A stretch of DNA of 64,000 nucleotides from an uncultured Bacteroidota bacterium (GCA_902583445.1 CACHVZ010000005.1:1-64000), one strand, 5' to 3'. Shown: positions 1 to 8,149, counted from the first letter of the stretch. Numbers and translations are program-made. Notes: generated by a model from the letters alone, not told the origin.

Positions 1-836
1 CAGCCAAGAGTACACAAAAACTAGACATATATACAAAAGAAAGACCTGTGGGAATTCAAATATTTGGATCAAACCTTGATTCAATGCTTGGGGCGGTAGA
101 CATAGTTGAAAAAACAAACCCAGATATTATTGACATTAATTATGGGTGTCCTGTTAAAAAAGTAGTATGTAAAGGTGCGGGTGCAGGAATTTTGAAAGAT
201 ATTCCCTTAATGGTTAGTCTTACAAAAGAAATAGTAAAAAGAACAAGCCTGCCTGTTACTGTAAAAACCAGACTTGGATGGGATGAAAAATCCATTAAAA
301 TAGTAGAGGTAGCAGAAAGACTTCAGGATGTAGGTATAAAAGCAATTTCTATTCATGGAAGAACTAGAGCTCAAATGTATAAAGGTGACGCTGACTGGAC
401 CCAAATAGCTGCAATAAAAAATAATCCAAGAATGCATATACCTGTTTTTGGAAATGGTGATGTAAACTCTCCAGAGAAGGCTAAAGAAATGAGAGACGAC
501 TTTGGGCTAGATGGAGCTATGATAGGAAGAGCGTCCATAGGAAACCCATGGTTTTTTGACCAAGTAAAACACTATCTAAACACGGGCAATAAAAAAGAAG
601 AACCAGGAATATCAGACAAAGCAAGAATGGCAAAAAGACATTTAGAGATGGCGGTGAAGTGGAAGGGTGAGGTATTGGGGGTTCTAGAAACAAGAAGACA
701 CTATGGTAATTACTTTAAAGGGGTTGCGAACTTTAAAGAAACAAAAAGCAGGATACTTAATGAAAAAGATCCAATCAAAATCTTTCATGAGCTTGATGAA
801 ATAATACACACCTTTTCCCAAAAAGAATTGGTTTAA
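1..836 (+). CDS. dusB: tRNA-dihydrouridine synthase, DusB-type (5' end outside window)
   Basis: FMN enzyme that reduces specific uridines in the tRNA D-loop using NADPH. The frame is open from the left edge (reading frame 3) with no stop, so the gene starts upstream; the GTG at 48 lies inside the conserved stretch leading to GIQIFG and is not the start. About 277 residues are visible of a usual 320-340. The Dus signature NYGCPVKKVVCKGAG is present, with the catalytic Cys in GCP, followed by the TIM-barrel segments VKTRLGWD, SIHGRTR and IPVFGNGDVN and the FMN-phosphate site MIGRASIGNPW. The 3' end overlaps the convergent ABC permease gene by 4 nt. Family assignment is secure; the exact Dus subfamily is inferred from usual Bacteroidetes content. 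Confidence 0.93.
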   Translation, partial: AKSTQKLDIYTKERPVGIQIFGSNLDSMLGAVDIVEKTNPDIIDINYGCPVKKVVCKGAGAGILKDIPLMVSLTKEIVKRTSLPVTVKTRLGWDEKSIKIVEVAERLQDVGIKAISIHGRTRAQMYKGDADWTQIAAIKNNPRMHIPVFGNGDVNSPEKAKEMRDDFGLDGAMIGRASIGNPWFFDQVKHYLNTGNKKEEPGISDKARMAKRHLEMAVKWKGEVLGVLETRRHYGNYFKGVANFKETKSRILNEKDPIKIFHELDEIIHTFSQKELV

Positions 837-2026
837 TCTTCTTTTAAACCAATTGTAGACCACAAAGAAGTAATCACACCTAAAGCAATAATTGTGGTTA
901 AAACAATTAAAACGTTAGAAATAGTAAAAGAAATAGGATACGGTATGGATGTTCCAGGAACTAAAATTAAAGAATAAGAGTTTTGAAAAACTATAATTAA
1001 CCACGCTAAAAGAACACCGACAACCCCTCCAAAAAAAGATGTTACTATGCCCAATAAAAAGAACACTTGATTAATATCATTTTTTTCTCCCCCAAGAGAT
1101 TTAAGAATTCTTAAATCATGCCTTTTTTCAACAATCATAATGGTTAGAGAGCCAACAAGGTTAAACATAGCGACCAATGCGACTAGAGAAAAAATAAGAT
1201 ATACGGCAAAATTTTCAGTATTCAGCATCTTATACAAAGCAGGGTTCAAATCTTGTTTTGTCAATACTTCCGCGTTTTCACCAAGCTCATCCGTGATAAA
1301 AGTTTTAACATCTTTATCAGTAAGCGACTTGTTGGAAAAAATCTCAACAGACGTAAAAGTATTTTCTTGAGCTCCAGTTAAACTAGCCATGGACGCCACT
1401 GAGGTAAACGCATATTTTTTTTCTATATCGCTGCTTATTTGATATATACCTTCAATATCAAATTGCTTAGATGAAAAAGGAGAGAAACCAAAAAGGCTAT
1501 TGGTGTTTCTTTTAGGAGCGGTAGCAAGAAGAGAAAACTCTTTGCTAAGAACAACCTCTAGAGAAGAGGCCAAATCTGCACCAATATAAATTGTGTTTTT
1601 CTTTTCTGGAGAAAAAACACCAACAAGAGAGAGAGAATCAAGCGCAGGCGTAAGATGATAGTCAGAAAAAACACCTTTTAGTATAGTAGCACCAGAATTT
1701 AGCTCATTTGAAAAAACAACCTTTTCTTCAATTACTTCAGAAGCACCTAGAACACCATCAAGTCCTCTAATTTTGTTAAGAGTCTCTTGGCTTACAACAA
1801 GATATTTGCCTTTTTTAGGCACCACTTTATAATCCGGATCAAAAGAACTGGTATAAAAAAGACCAAAATCTTTAAGACCTTCAAAAGCGCTCAGGACAAC
1901 CAACAAAACACATGCAGCAGCAACGATCATTAAAAAAGCAAAACCATTAATTCTATTTACAATTGTTTTAGAGTCCCTTGAAAAAAAATAACGAAAAGCA
2001 ATTTTATATATGTAAGACTTAAACAT
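833..2026 (-). CDS. FtsX-like ABC transporter permease (LolC/LolE type)
   Basis: Integral inner-membrane permease of the MacB/LolCE class, 397 residues. There is one membrane helix near residues 25-45, a long periplasmic domain (about 50-265), then three helices near 270-300, 320-345 and 365-390, with FtsX-domain segments such as VEKRHDLRILKSLGG between helices 2 and 3. Members pair with a LolD-like ATPase to extract lipoproteins from the inner membrane or act on envelope substrates; no ATPase gene is visible nearby, so the partner must be encoded elsewhere. The gene starts 1 nt after the rbfA stop, an operon arrangement common in Flavobacteriia. Whether it is LolC/LolE itself or another FtsX-family exporter cannot be settled from the sequence. 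Confidence 0.85.
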   Translation of the reverse strand: MFKSYIYKIAFRYFFSRDSKTIVNRINGFAFLMIVAAACVLLVVLSAFEGLKDFGLFYTSSFDPDYKVVPKKGKYLVVSQETLNKIRGLDGVLGASEVIEEKVVFSNELNSGATILKGVFSDYHLTPALDSLSLVGVFSPEKKNTIYIGADLASSLEVVLSKEFSLLATAPKRNTNSLFGFSPFSSKQFDIEGIYQISSDIEKKYAFTSVASMASLTGAQENTFTSVEIFSNKSLTDKDVKTFITDELGENAEVLTKQDLNPALYKMLNTENFAVYLIFSLVALVAMFNLVGSLTIMIVEKRHDLRILKSLGGEKNDINQVFFLLGIVTSFFGGVVGVLLAWLIIVFQNSYSLILVPGTSIPYPISFTISNVLIVLTTIIALGVITSLWSTIGLKED

Positions 2027-2027
2027 T

Positions 2028-2387
2028 TTATTTTATAGGATTGTCCGGGTTGTTAATAGAGTCTTCAACTGAATCAATATAATCAAGAGAGTCGTCAAGG
2101 AAAAAAGCAAGCTCAGGAACTTTTCGTAAGTGCTTTTTTAATAAAACAGAAAGATCATATTTTATTTTGGCAGAATTTTTTTGCAACAAAGCAATTTGAG
2201 CAACAGAATTAACACCTGGAAAAATACTCAAATAAACCTTACACAAAGAAAGATCGGGAGAAACGCGAGTTTTGGTTACGGAGATGATAAGGTTTTTGAC
2301 ACCACCCCTTCTAAGGTCTGCGCTAATTAACCCAGCAAGCTCTTTTTGTATTAAAGAAGAAATCTTTTTCTGTCTCTGACTTTCCAT
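2028..2387 (-). CDS. rbfA: Ribosome-binding factor A
   Basis: Single KH-like-domain protein of 119 residues that binds the 30S subunit and helps 16S rRNA 5' maturation. Typical RbfA features are an N-terminal QRQKKISSLIQKELAGLI helix, VSVTKTRVSPDL-type strand (here ISVTKTRVSPDLSLCKVYLSIF), and the C-terminal RKVPELAFFLDDSLDYID segment. It is the first gene of a two-gene minus-strand operon with the FtsX-like permease. A promoter-like TACTTTTG lies only 4 nt upstream of the ATG, so the mRNA leader should be very short. Confidence 0.95.
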   Translation of the reverse strand: MESQRQKKISSLIQKELAGLISADLRRGGVKNLIISVTKTRVSPDLSLCKVYLSIFPGVNSVAQIALLQKNSAKIKYDLSVLLKKHLRKVPELAFFLDDSLDYIDSVEDSINNPDNPIK

Positions 2388-2391
2388 TTGT

Positions 2392-2399
2392 CAAAAGTA
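2392..2399 (-). promoter_or_regulatory. Candidate -7 box of the rbfA promoter
   Basis: On the minus strand this reads TACTTTTG, matching the Bacteroidetes -7 consensus TAnnTTTG. It ends 4 nt before the rbfA ATG, so transcription would start at or next to the start codon. A TTTTTG lies upstream but at only about 14 nt, shorter than the usual spacing, so this is a weak call. Confidence 0.4.
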
Positions 2400-2454
2400 G
2401 TTTAAATAAAAAACAAAAATTTAATTTATGTTTTATAAAAAGATTGTGAAATTG

Positions 2455-2462
2455 TATATTTG
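2455..2462 (+). promoter_or_regulatory. Candidate -7 box of the tRNA promoter
   Basis: TATATTTG, a perfect fit to the Bacteroidetes -7 element, sits 10 nt before the first base of the tRNA. No good TTTG element is visible at the expected -33 spacing. Confidence 0.55.
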
Positions 2463-2472
2463 CGCCAATACT

Positions 2473-2546
2473 GGTCCTATAGCTCAGTTGGTTAGAGTAG
2501 ATGACTCATAATCATTTGGTCCCTGGTTCGAGTCCAGGTGGGACCA
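2473..2546 (+). tRNA. tRNA with CAU anticodon (elongator Met or Ile2)
   Basis: A full cloverleaf can be drawn by eye: acceptor GGTCCTA/TGGGACC, D-arm GCTC/GAGT, anticodon stem GATGA/TCATT with loop CTCATAA (anticodon CAT), T-arm CCTGG-TTCGAGT-CCAGG, discriminator A. The genomic sequence after the discriminator is CCC, so the 3' CCA is not encoded. It lacks the three G:C pairs of an initiator anticodon stem, so it is not fMet. Elongator Met cannot be told from tRNA-Ile2 (lysidine-modified CAU) by inspection alone. A strong intrinsic terminator follows. Confidence 0.95.
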
Positions 2547-2551
2547 CCCTT

Positions 2552-2586
2552 AAACCCTCAACTTCATTGATTTTGAGGGTTTTTTG
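2552..2586 (+). terminator. Intrinsic terminator of the tRNA gene
   Basis: A 10-bp stem AAACCCTCAA / TTGAGGGTTT with an 11-nt loop runs into a T-run (2579-2586). It lies 6 nt after the tRNA. Confidence 0.85.
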
Positions 2587-2698
2587 TTTCAACTCATTAG
2601 ACTACATAAAATAATTCAAGCTATTTAAAATTTTGTTAAGTAACAATTAAATAAAGCTTTGTTAAGATTAATTGTAAACTAAGTCATTAAATTTAATT

Positions 2699-3145
2699 AT
2701 GATTCTAAGAGATTCTCTATTAAACAAAATGCGACCTAAAATTGAGACACGTTTTTTAAAAATTAAAAATTCATCTTCTGAGGAGTCATTTCAAAATATA
2801 GTTTTAAGACCAATTATAAAAGTTCAGACACAACTTTTAGTTGAAGCTTTTAAAAAATATGCTCTTGCTCATAAAGGTGTTTTTTATAAATTAAGACCCG
2901 AAAAAAAGAGTATTTATATTGAAAACTCAATAAAAAAAGATCAAAAGTTTAGAAATTTTTTAAAAGGAATTATCATTGGCATGTTTACAGTTGAAGAGTA
3001 TAATTTGTATAAACTAAATTCATCTAGTTTAAATAAAAGAATGATGAATTTAGTTTACAAAAGGCTATCGGAAAACCTTCAGTTATTTGAATATAGAGAG
3101 GATGATAAAACTAACTCTCATTCAAAAAATCAAATTTCTCAGTAA
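2699..3145 (+). CDS. Conserved flavobacterial protein of unknown function
   Basis: 148-residue soluble, basic protein with no signal peptide. The blocks QNIVLRPIIKVQTQLLVEAFKKY, KFRNFLKGIIIGMFTVEEYNLY and LNKRMMNLVYKRLSENLQLFE resemble a short protein family found across Flavobacteriaceae that databases often label 'glyoxalase'; that label is not supported by any glyoxalase motif visible here. Mostly helical composition. It stands alone between the tRNA terminator and the TonB receptor, with about 130 bp before the next gene. Assignment to the family is from memory; no function is claimed. Confidence 0.8.
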   Translation: MILRDSLLNKMRPKIETRFLKIKNSSSEESFQNIVLRPIIKVQTQLLVEAFKKYALAHKGVFYKLRPEKKSIYIENSIKKDQKFRNFLKGIIIGMFTVEEYNLYKLNSSSLNKRMMNLVYKRLSENLQLFEYREDDKTNSHSKNQISQ

Positions 3146-3252
3146 TGAAAAGCAAACTAATTGTTATTTTGTTAACATCAACTTAATGTTTTTTTTAATT
3201 TTTAATCACAATAGAATAAGGGTTAGGTAATATAATATCTATAAATGACATA

Positions 3253-3260
3253 TATATTTG
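3253..3260 (+). promoter_or_regulatory. Candidate -7 box of the TonB receptor promoter
   Basis: TATATTTG, a perfect Bacteroidetes -7 element, lies 15 nt upstream of the ATG at 3276. A TTG at 3258 that could extend the reading frame falls inside this box, which argues for the ATG as the true start. Confidence 0.55.
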
Positions 3261-3275
3261 GATTTAAAAAATGAC

Positions 3276-5963
3276 ATGAAACAATTTATATTAAATTTAT
3301 TATTTATAGTTCCTTTACTTTCTTATTCTCAAACAACTGTTAAGGGTAGGGTATTAGATTCAAACAATTTTCCTTTACCAGGCGCTACTGTTATTGCTGA
3401 AAATTCAAACGAAATTGCAGTAACTGATTTCGATGGATATTACAGTCTTTTTATTTCAGGTAGTGATAATGTGACAGTATCGTATGTTGGTTTTGAAACT
3501 TCATCAAAAGTTATCAATGAGTCTGATGTAAATGTTACATTTATCTTAGCACCTAATGTCAACGAACTATTAGAAGTTATTGTTTCCGGTTTTCAAGGAG
3601 GAACTATTAAGTCTTTAAACAAGCAAAGAAATGATATAAATGTTACAAATATTGTTTCTGCTGATCAAGTTGGTAAGTTTCCTGATGCAAATATTGGAGA
3701 TGCTTTAAAGAGAATACCAGGTATAAGTGTGCAATCAGATCAAGGAGAGGCAAGAGCGATTAACATTCGTGGTTTTGGTGCTGCATTAAACTCAGTAACT
3801 ATAAATGGTGAAAGAATTCCATCTGCTGAGGGAGATAACAGAAATGTTCAATTGGACTTAATTCCATCAGACATGATTCAAGCTATTGAAGTTAGCAAGA
3901 CTCTTACCCCTGATATGGAGGCAGATGCTATAGGTGGTTCAGTTAATCTTGTAACTAGGTCTAAGCCAGAAGAGTTTAGGTTATCAACTACAATCTCAGG
4001 TGGTTCAAGCCCAATTAGAGATGATTCTTACAATACTCAATTTTCGTTTGTACTTGCTGATAAATTTAGTGATAGATTATCTTATTCACTTAGTGGTTCT
4101 AGAAACATTAATGATTACGGTTCTGATAATATTGAGTTTGAGTGGAATGAATCTGGAGATGATTATCAAATTAATGAAATGGATATGAGAATATACGATG
4201 TAAAAAGACAAAGAGAAAGTATATCCCTTAATTTAGATTATCAAATTAACAGTAATAACAGTATTTATGTTCAGTCAATATATAACGAAAGACATGATTG
4301 GGAAAATAGGTGGAGACTGAGAATGGATGATCCAGGTGATGAGGGTGCTGGAACATATAGGGTAAGAAAATTATCAAAGGGAGGTATTGGAAACGACACT
4401 AATGATAATACTAGGCTTGAACTACAAAAAATGTGGAATATTGCTGTAGGGGGTGATCATACATTTGGTAAGTTAGCTGTAAATTGGAAAATTTCACAAT
4501 CCGAGGCATCAGAGGAAAGACCTGACGAGAGATATATTAGATTTGATCAAAAAGGTGTTAATGTTGACTTTGATATAACAAATCCGAGATTTCCAAGACC
4601 AGTATTTGCAGATGGTGATTGGGATACGCCTGCACTAGCAAAAATAAAAGAGGCTACTTTTGAAAATAAATATACTGAAGAATTAAATACATCTTATAAA
4701 ATTGACTTTACATTACCTTATAATGTAAATGATAAACTTAAATTTGGATTTAAGTATCAGGAAAAAGAAAAAGAACGTTTCAATGACTTTTATGAATATG
4801 ACATTGAGAGTGATTTGGGTATAGAGACTATGGATCAGGTTCCATTGAACAACCCAACTCCAAGAAACTTTATTCCAGGACCACAGTATAATTCAGGCTT
4901 ATTTCCAACTGTTGAATATTTAGGGAGCTTAACAATGAATGAAAATAATTCTGAGCCAGTTTTTGAAGAATTTGCAGCTGCAAATTATATGGCTGAAGAA
5001 ACGGTTACATCAGCTTACATTATGGCAGTGGATAAACTTTCAGATAATACAACAATAATATTAGGTGCCAGACTTGAGGCAACGGATATTAACTATATTG
5101 GAGCATCTTTTGACGTAGAAACAGGTGAGTCTTATGATGATATTGAGCTTAGAGAAGGTTCTAACGATTATGTAAATATACTTCCTAATCTAACGATTCA
5201 GACAAAGCTTTCAGACAATTTCATATTAAATGGAGCATATACTCAGTCTCTTGCCAGACCAGGTTATTATGCACTAACACCATATGAAGAAATTAATTCA
5301 GACGATATGGAAATTTCAGTAGGAAATCCAGATTTAGAGGCAACTGTATCAAATAATTTAGATTTTATGGCTGAATATTACTTCGGTCCTTTAGGCTTAT
5401 TCTCAGCTGGATTTTTCTATAAAAATATAGATAACTGGCTTTATGAATTTACTGATAACAATTATACATATAATGGAGAGACAGGTTATGATTATTCACA
5501 AGTTAGAAATGGTAGTAATGCTGAAGTTACAGGTTTTGAATTCGGTCTTCAAACATCTCTAACGGATAATGTAACTCTATATTCAAATTATACATATACA
5601 GATTCAAAGACTGACGGCATAGAAGGTAGAAGTGATGCTCCACTAGTTGGTGCTGTAAAGAATATGTTTAATGGTTCATTAGCTTATGAAAGTGATAAAC
5701 TCTTTATAAGAGCATCATTAAACTATGCTGATGCATCTGCTGATGAGCTAGGTAGTGAGTCATGGGAAGACAGATATTATGATGATCAGGTATTTGTTGA
5801 TTTAAATGCTTCATATTCATTATCTCCAACGGTTAAATTATTTACTGAGTTTAAAAATTTAACTAATCAGCCGTTAAGGTATTATCAAGGAATACAAAGT
5901 AGAACAATGCAACTTGAGTATTACAGTTATAACTGGAATATTGGTCTAAAAATTGATCTATAA
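3276..5963 (+). CDS. TonB-dependent receptor linked to phytase
   Basis: Outer-membrane active transporter of 895 residues. The chosen ATG gives a clean signal peptide (MKQFILNLLFIVPLLSYSQ). Residues about 20-105 are a carboxypeptidase D regulatory-like domain (VKGRVLDSNNFPLPGATV), then a plug domain with GDALKRIPGISVQ, RGFGAALNSVTINGERIPS and DADAIGGSVNLVT-like segments, then a 22-strand-type barrel ending in GLKIDL. The plug wording matches the Xanthomonas/Caulobacter-type receptor subfamily (TIGR01782) rather than SusC. The next gene is a beta-propeller phytase, so the likely cargo is phytate, inositol phosphates or a linked metal; this is inference from context. An upstream TTG could add 6 codons but lies in the promoter box. 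Confidence 0.92.
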   Translation: MKQFILNLLFIVPLLSYSQTTVKGRVLDSNNFPLPGATVIAENSNEIAVTDFDGYYSLFISGSDNVTVSYVGFETSSKVINESDVNVTFILAPNVNELLEVIVSGFQGGTIKSLNKQRNDINVTNIVSADQVGKFPDANIGDALKRIPGISVQSDQGEARAINIRGFGAALNSVTINGERIPSAEGDNRNVQLDLIPSDMIQAIEVSKTLTPDMEADAIGGSVNLVTRSKPEEFRLSTTISGGSSPIRDDSYNTQFSFVLADKFSDRLSYSLSGSRNINDYGSDNIEFEWNESGDDYQINEMDMRIYDVKRQRESISLNLDYQINSNNSIYVQSIYNERHDWENRWRLRMDDPGDEGAGTYRVRKLSKGGIGNDTNDNTRLELQKMWNIAVGGDHTFGKLAVNWKISQSEASEERPDERYIRFDQKGVNVDFDITNPRFPRPVFADGDWDTPALAKIKEATFENKYTEELNTSYKIDFTLPYNVNDKLKFGFKYQEKEKERFNDFYEYDIESDLGIETMDQVPLNNPTPRNFIPGPQYNSGLFPTVEYLGSLTMNENNSEPVFEEFAAANYMAEETVTSAYIMAVDKLSDNTTIILGARLEATDINYIGASFDVETGESYDDIELREGSNDYVNILPNLTIQTKLSDNFILNGAYTQSLARPGYYALTPYEEINSDDMEISVGNPDLEATVSNNLDFMAEYYFGPLGLFSAGFFYKNIDNWLYEFTDNNYTYNGETGYDYSQVRNGSNAEVTGFEFGLQTSLTDNVTLYSNYTYTDSKTDGIEGRSDAPLVGAVKNMFNGSLAYESDKLFIRASLNYADASADELGSESWEDRYYDDQVFVDLNASYSLSPTVKLFTEFKNLTNQPLRYYQGIQSRTMQLEYYSYNWNIGLKIDL

Positions 5964-5992
5964 TTTTTAGCTATTAAAATTTAATTAGTTTT

Positions 5993-6017
5993 AAGGCGGA
6001 TTTATTCCGCCTTTTTT
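5993..6017 (+). terminator. Hairpin plus T-run abutting the phytase start codon
   Basis: An 8-bp stem AAGGCGGA / TCCGCCTT with a 5-nt loop is followed by a T-run ending at 6017, the base before the phytase ATG. It looks like the terminator of the receptor gene and leaves no room for a separate ribosome-binding site. It may act as an attenuator that makes phytase depend on read-through, or the hairpin may set a leader for phytase translation. Confidence 0.75.
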
Positions 6018-7055
6018 ATGAAAAATTATTTTTTTCTTTTCTTGCTTTTATTCGGATGCTCAATCTATAAAGATGTAGACTACCCATCTGAAATTAAGTA
6101 CTTTGAAGTATATCCTTCTAGCGAAACACAACCTGTCTCATCTAAAGATGATGCTGCAGATGACATAGCGATTTGGGTTAATGATTTAAACGTAGAAAAC
6201 ACAATTATTATAGGAACTAATAAGCAGGCTGGATTAGATACATATAATTTATCTGGAAATATGATTAAGTCTTATAAATTTGGAAGAATAAATAATGTAG
6301 ATGTTTTTCAAGAATTTAATGTTGGAGGAGAAAAATTTCCTCTTGTAATTGGTTCGAATAGAACTGATAACACAATATTTTTAGGCAGGTTATATTCAGA
6401 CGGATCGATTAAAAAAATCTTTAAAAATGATCCAAAGTCATTTATTGAAGAAGTATATGGAATCACTTCCTATAATAGTAATAATAATGATTATGTTTTC
6501 ATTAGCGGTAAAGATGGAACACTTGAGCAGTGGCTTATAGAAGACGATAAAGGCAGTATAAACATGAGTCTTATTAGGACAATTAAATTTAATTCAATTG
6601 TTGAAGGTCTGGTGTCTGATGCTTATTATAAAAAGCTTTATGTTGCAGAAGAAACAGTAGGGTTATGGGAAATAAATATAAATCCAAATATTGATTTAAA
6701 TAAAAAATTAATTTTAAGTGTTGATAAAAAATATTTCAAATCAGATTTTGAGGGTGTTACGTTATATGAAAAAGATAATGGAGATGGGTATATAATAGTT
6801 TCAATTCAGGGCAGTAATAGCTTTGGAATTATTGATAGAAAAACAAAAAAAATTCTTTCAGTATTTAGAATAATATCAAATAAAAATATTGATGAAGTTT
6901 CAGATACTGATGGTATTGATTTAGCTAAATTATCTTCAAATAAATTTCCCAAAGGCTTATTTGTTGCTCAGGATGGATGCAATGAGAATCAAAATCAAAA
7001 TTTTAAATTTGTAGATCTTACATCTATTTTAAATAGTTTAGATACAAAAAACTAA
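6018..7055 (+). CDS. Beta-propeller phytase, surface/periplasmic lipoprotein
   Basis: Ca-dependent hydrolase that removes phosphate from phytate (PF02333 family), 345 residues. A lipoprotein signal ends in LLFGC (Cys14). Family segments are visible in order: DDAADDIAIWVN near residue 45, IIGTNKQAGLDTYNLSG, NNVDVFQEF, FISGKDGTLEQW, KSDFEGVTLYE, YIIVSIQGSNSFGIIDR and the closing DTDGIDL...FPKGLFVAQDG. Asp/Glu-rich sites suited to Ca2+ binding are retained. It directly follows a TonB receptor, a pairing known for bacterial beta-propeller phytases. The ATG lies right after a terminator-like T-run with no Shine-Dalgarno, so expression may require read-through. Confidence 0.9.
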   Translation: MKNYFFLFLLLFGCSIYKDVDYPSEIKYFEVYPSSETQPVSSKDDAADDIAIWVNDLNVENTIIIGTNKQAGLDTYNLSGNMIKSYKFGRINNVDVFQEFNVGGEKFPLVIGSNRTDNTIFLGRLYSDGSIKKIFKNDPKSFIEEVYGITSYNSNNNDYVFISGKDGTLEQWLIEDDKGSINMSLIRTIKFNSIVEGLVSDAYYKKLYVAEETVGLWEININPNIDLNKKLILSVDKKYFKSDFEGVTLYEKDNGDGYIIVSIQGSNSFGIIDRKTKKILSVFRIISNKNIDEVSDTDGIDLAKLSSNKFPKGLFVAQDGCNENQNQNFKFVDLTSILNSLDTKN

Positions 7056-7089
7056 ATTATTGCTTATTAAAAGATTTAATTTACACAAT

Positions 7090-7119
7090 TAATTAAAAAC
7101 CCCCTTAATAAAAGGGGGT
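7090..7119 (-). terminator. Terminator between convergent genes
   Basis: Stem ACCCCCTT / AAGGGGGT (7099-7119). A T-run follows it only when read on the minus strand (TTTTTAATT), so it fits the end of the gene at 7235-7987, about 115 nt downstream of that stop codon; it may also stop the phytase transcript weakly. Confidence 0.65.
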
Positions 7120-7234
7120 CAGTTCAAAAAAAACTTACTTATGAATTTATTTAAAATTAACTTAAGCACAACAAACTTGAAAATTTTAGAGTAGATAGAT
7201 GTTACTTATATTTTAAAAAAATATTAATAAATAA

Positions 7235-7987
7235 CTAATCAATCTTTTTTGCCTTTTGAAAGTTAGCTATCCCTTTATTGCTAGCTGAGAGGTTATAAAT
7301 TTCACATCCATAAAACTTGCCATGTGCCTCAATTAAACTAAATAAATTGCTTAAATTTTCTTTGCCCAATCTTAAAGGATCAGGCGTACCTTGTCCATAA
7401 AATGTATCAGGCTCAAAACCTTTTCCTTTAAAAATTTTTTCTAATTTTTTTTTATTAGTTTCATATTTGCCGTTCCATTTTTTTACCCTGTTAGGATTGT
7501 AATCATGGTCAAAACCAAGGAGGTATATCTTTTTGTACCCTTTAGTAAATGCCCAATTAAGACTGTCAAGAAAAATAGTTTTTCCAACTAAAGGTCTAAA
7601 TGGCAAATTATTATATTTTGCAAAAGCGAGAGTATGATACCTGTAGTTATATTTAGAAATTTTTTCTTTATAAGAATTTTTCCTAGGCATTTCATGTTTT
7701 GGAAAATCTGTTGCACATAAATAATATTCTACAACTAAATCATCAAATGCTTTGATAGAGTTGTTTACAGCCATAACGTCAATATTTTTAAGGTTGTGTT
7801 CTTTGTACTCTAAAGCTGACTTACCGCTTCCAACCAATAAAATGTTCTTTCCTCCAGTATAAATTTCATTTCTTGACTTTTTGTATTCTTTTAATTTGAT
7901 AAAAGTTTCTATTCCAAAAAGATGCTCCTTTAACTTTTTAATTACGTCCCTGATTGGATTGTATATATGTTTTTTTAGTCCTAACAT
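7235..7987 (-). CDS. DUF115 / sialyltransferase-like Rossmann-fold protein
   Basis: 250-residue soluble protein. After a basic N-terminus it has NILLVGSGKSALEYKE (about 48-63), a glycine motif like those at the nucleotide site of DUF115 (MptE-like) proteins and CstI-type glycosyltransferases, then DVMAVNNSIKAFDD, a short YYLCATD strand, and GKTIFLDSLNWAFTKGYKKIYLLGFDHDY, matching the 'Gkkiyl.G.D' block of the same superfamily. This suggests a sugar- or nucleotide-sugar-dependent enzyme acting on surface glycans, but the gene is a lone unit outside any polysaccharide cluster. The function is not established; assignment is at fold/superfamily level only. Confidence 0.7.
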   Translation of the reverse strand: MLGLKKHIYNPIRDVIKKLKEHLFGIETFIKLKEYKKSRNEIYTGGKNILLVGSGKSALEYKEHNLKNIDVMAVNNSIKAFDDLVVEYYLCATDFPKHEMPRKNSYKEKISKYNYRYHTLAFAKYNNLPFRPLVGKTIFLDSLNWAFTKGYKKIYLLGFDHDYNPNRVKKWNGKYETNKKKLEKIFKGKGFEPDTFYGQGTPDPLRLGKENLSNLFSLIEAHGKFYGCEIYNLSASNKGIANFQKAKKID

Positions 7988-8032
7988 AATTTAAATTTGT
8001 GCACAAACACAACGATAAGTAAATATAATTAA

Positions 8033-8149
8033 TTACCTGCAACTCCAGTGAGTGCCATCACATATTCCATAGGGGTTGGATGTTTGTCCGCAAGAACATT
8101 CAACATTTACATAAATGTTAGCGTTTGCATCTAAATCTGAATAGTTCAT
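8033..8149 (-). CDS. Miniature CDGSH-type iron-sulfur protein (38 aa)
   Basis: A 38-codon frame with ATG at 8149 and TAA at 8035-8033. Its core CSCGQTSNPYGICDGTH carries the 3-Cys/1-His ligand set of CDGSH [2Fe-2S] proteins (canonical C-x-C-x2-[ST]-x3-P-x-C-D-G-[STA]-H), with one extra residue between the Pro and the third Cys. The same spaced pattern C-x-C-G-x-T-x2-P-x-G-x-C-D-G-[ST]-H recurs in the 26-residue protein at 19929-20009. The N-terminal 17 residues are acidic and polar; no signal peptide. It lies 45 nt upstream of the DUF115-like gene on the same strand's 5' side and could be co-transcribed with it. Reality rests on the motif alone; expression is not shown. Confidence 0.72.
   Translation of the reverse strand: MNYSDLDANANIYVNVECSCGQTSNPYGICDGTHWSCR

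Noticed and set aside
3258-3275. TTG start extending the TonB receptor by six codons
   Set aside because: It lies inside a perfect TATATTTG promoter box and spoils the signal peptide; the ATG at 3276 gives a normal one.
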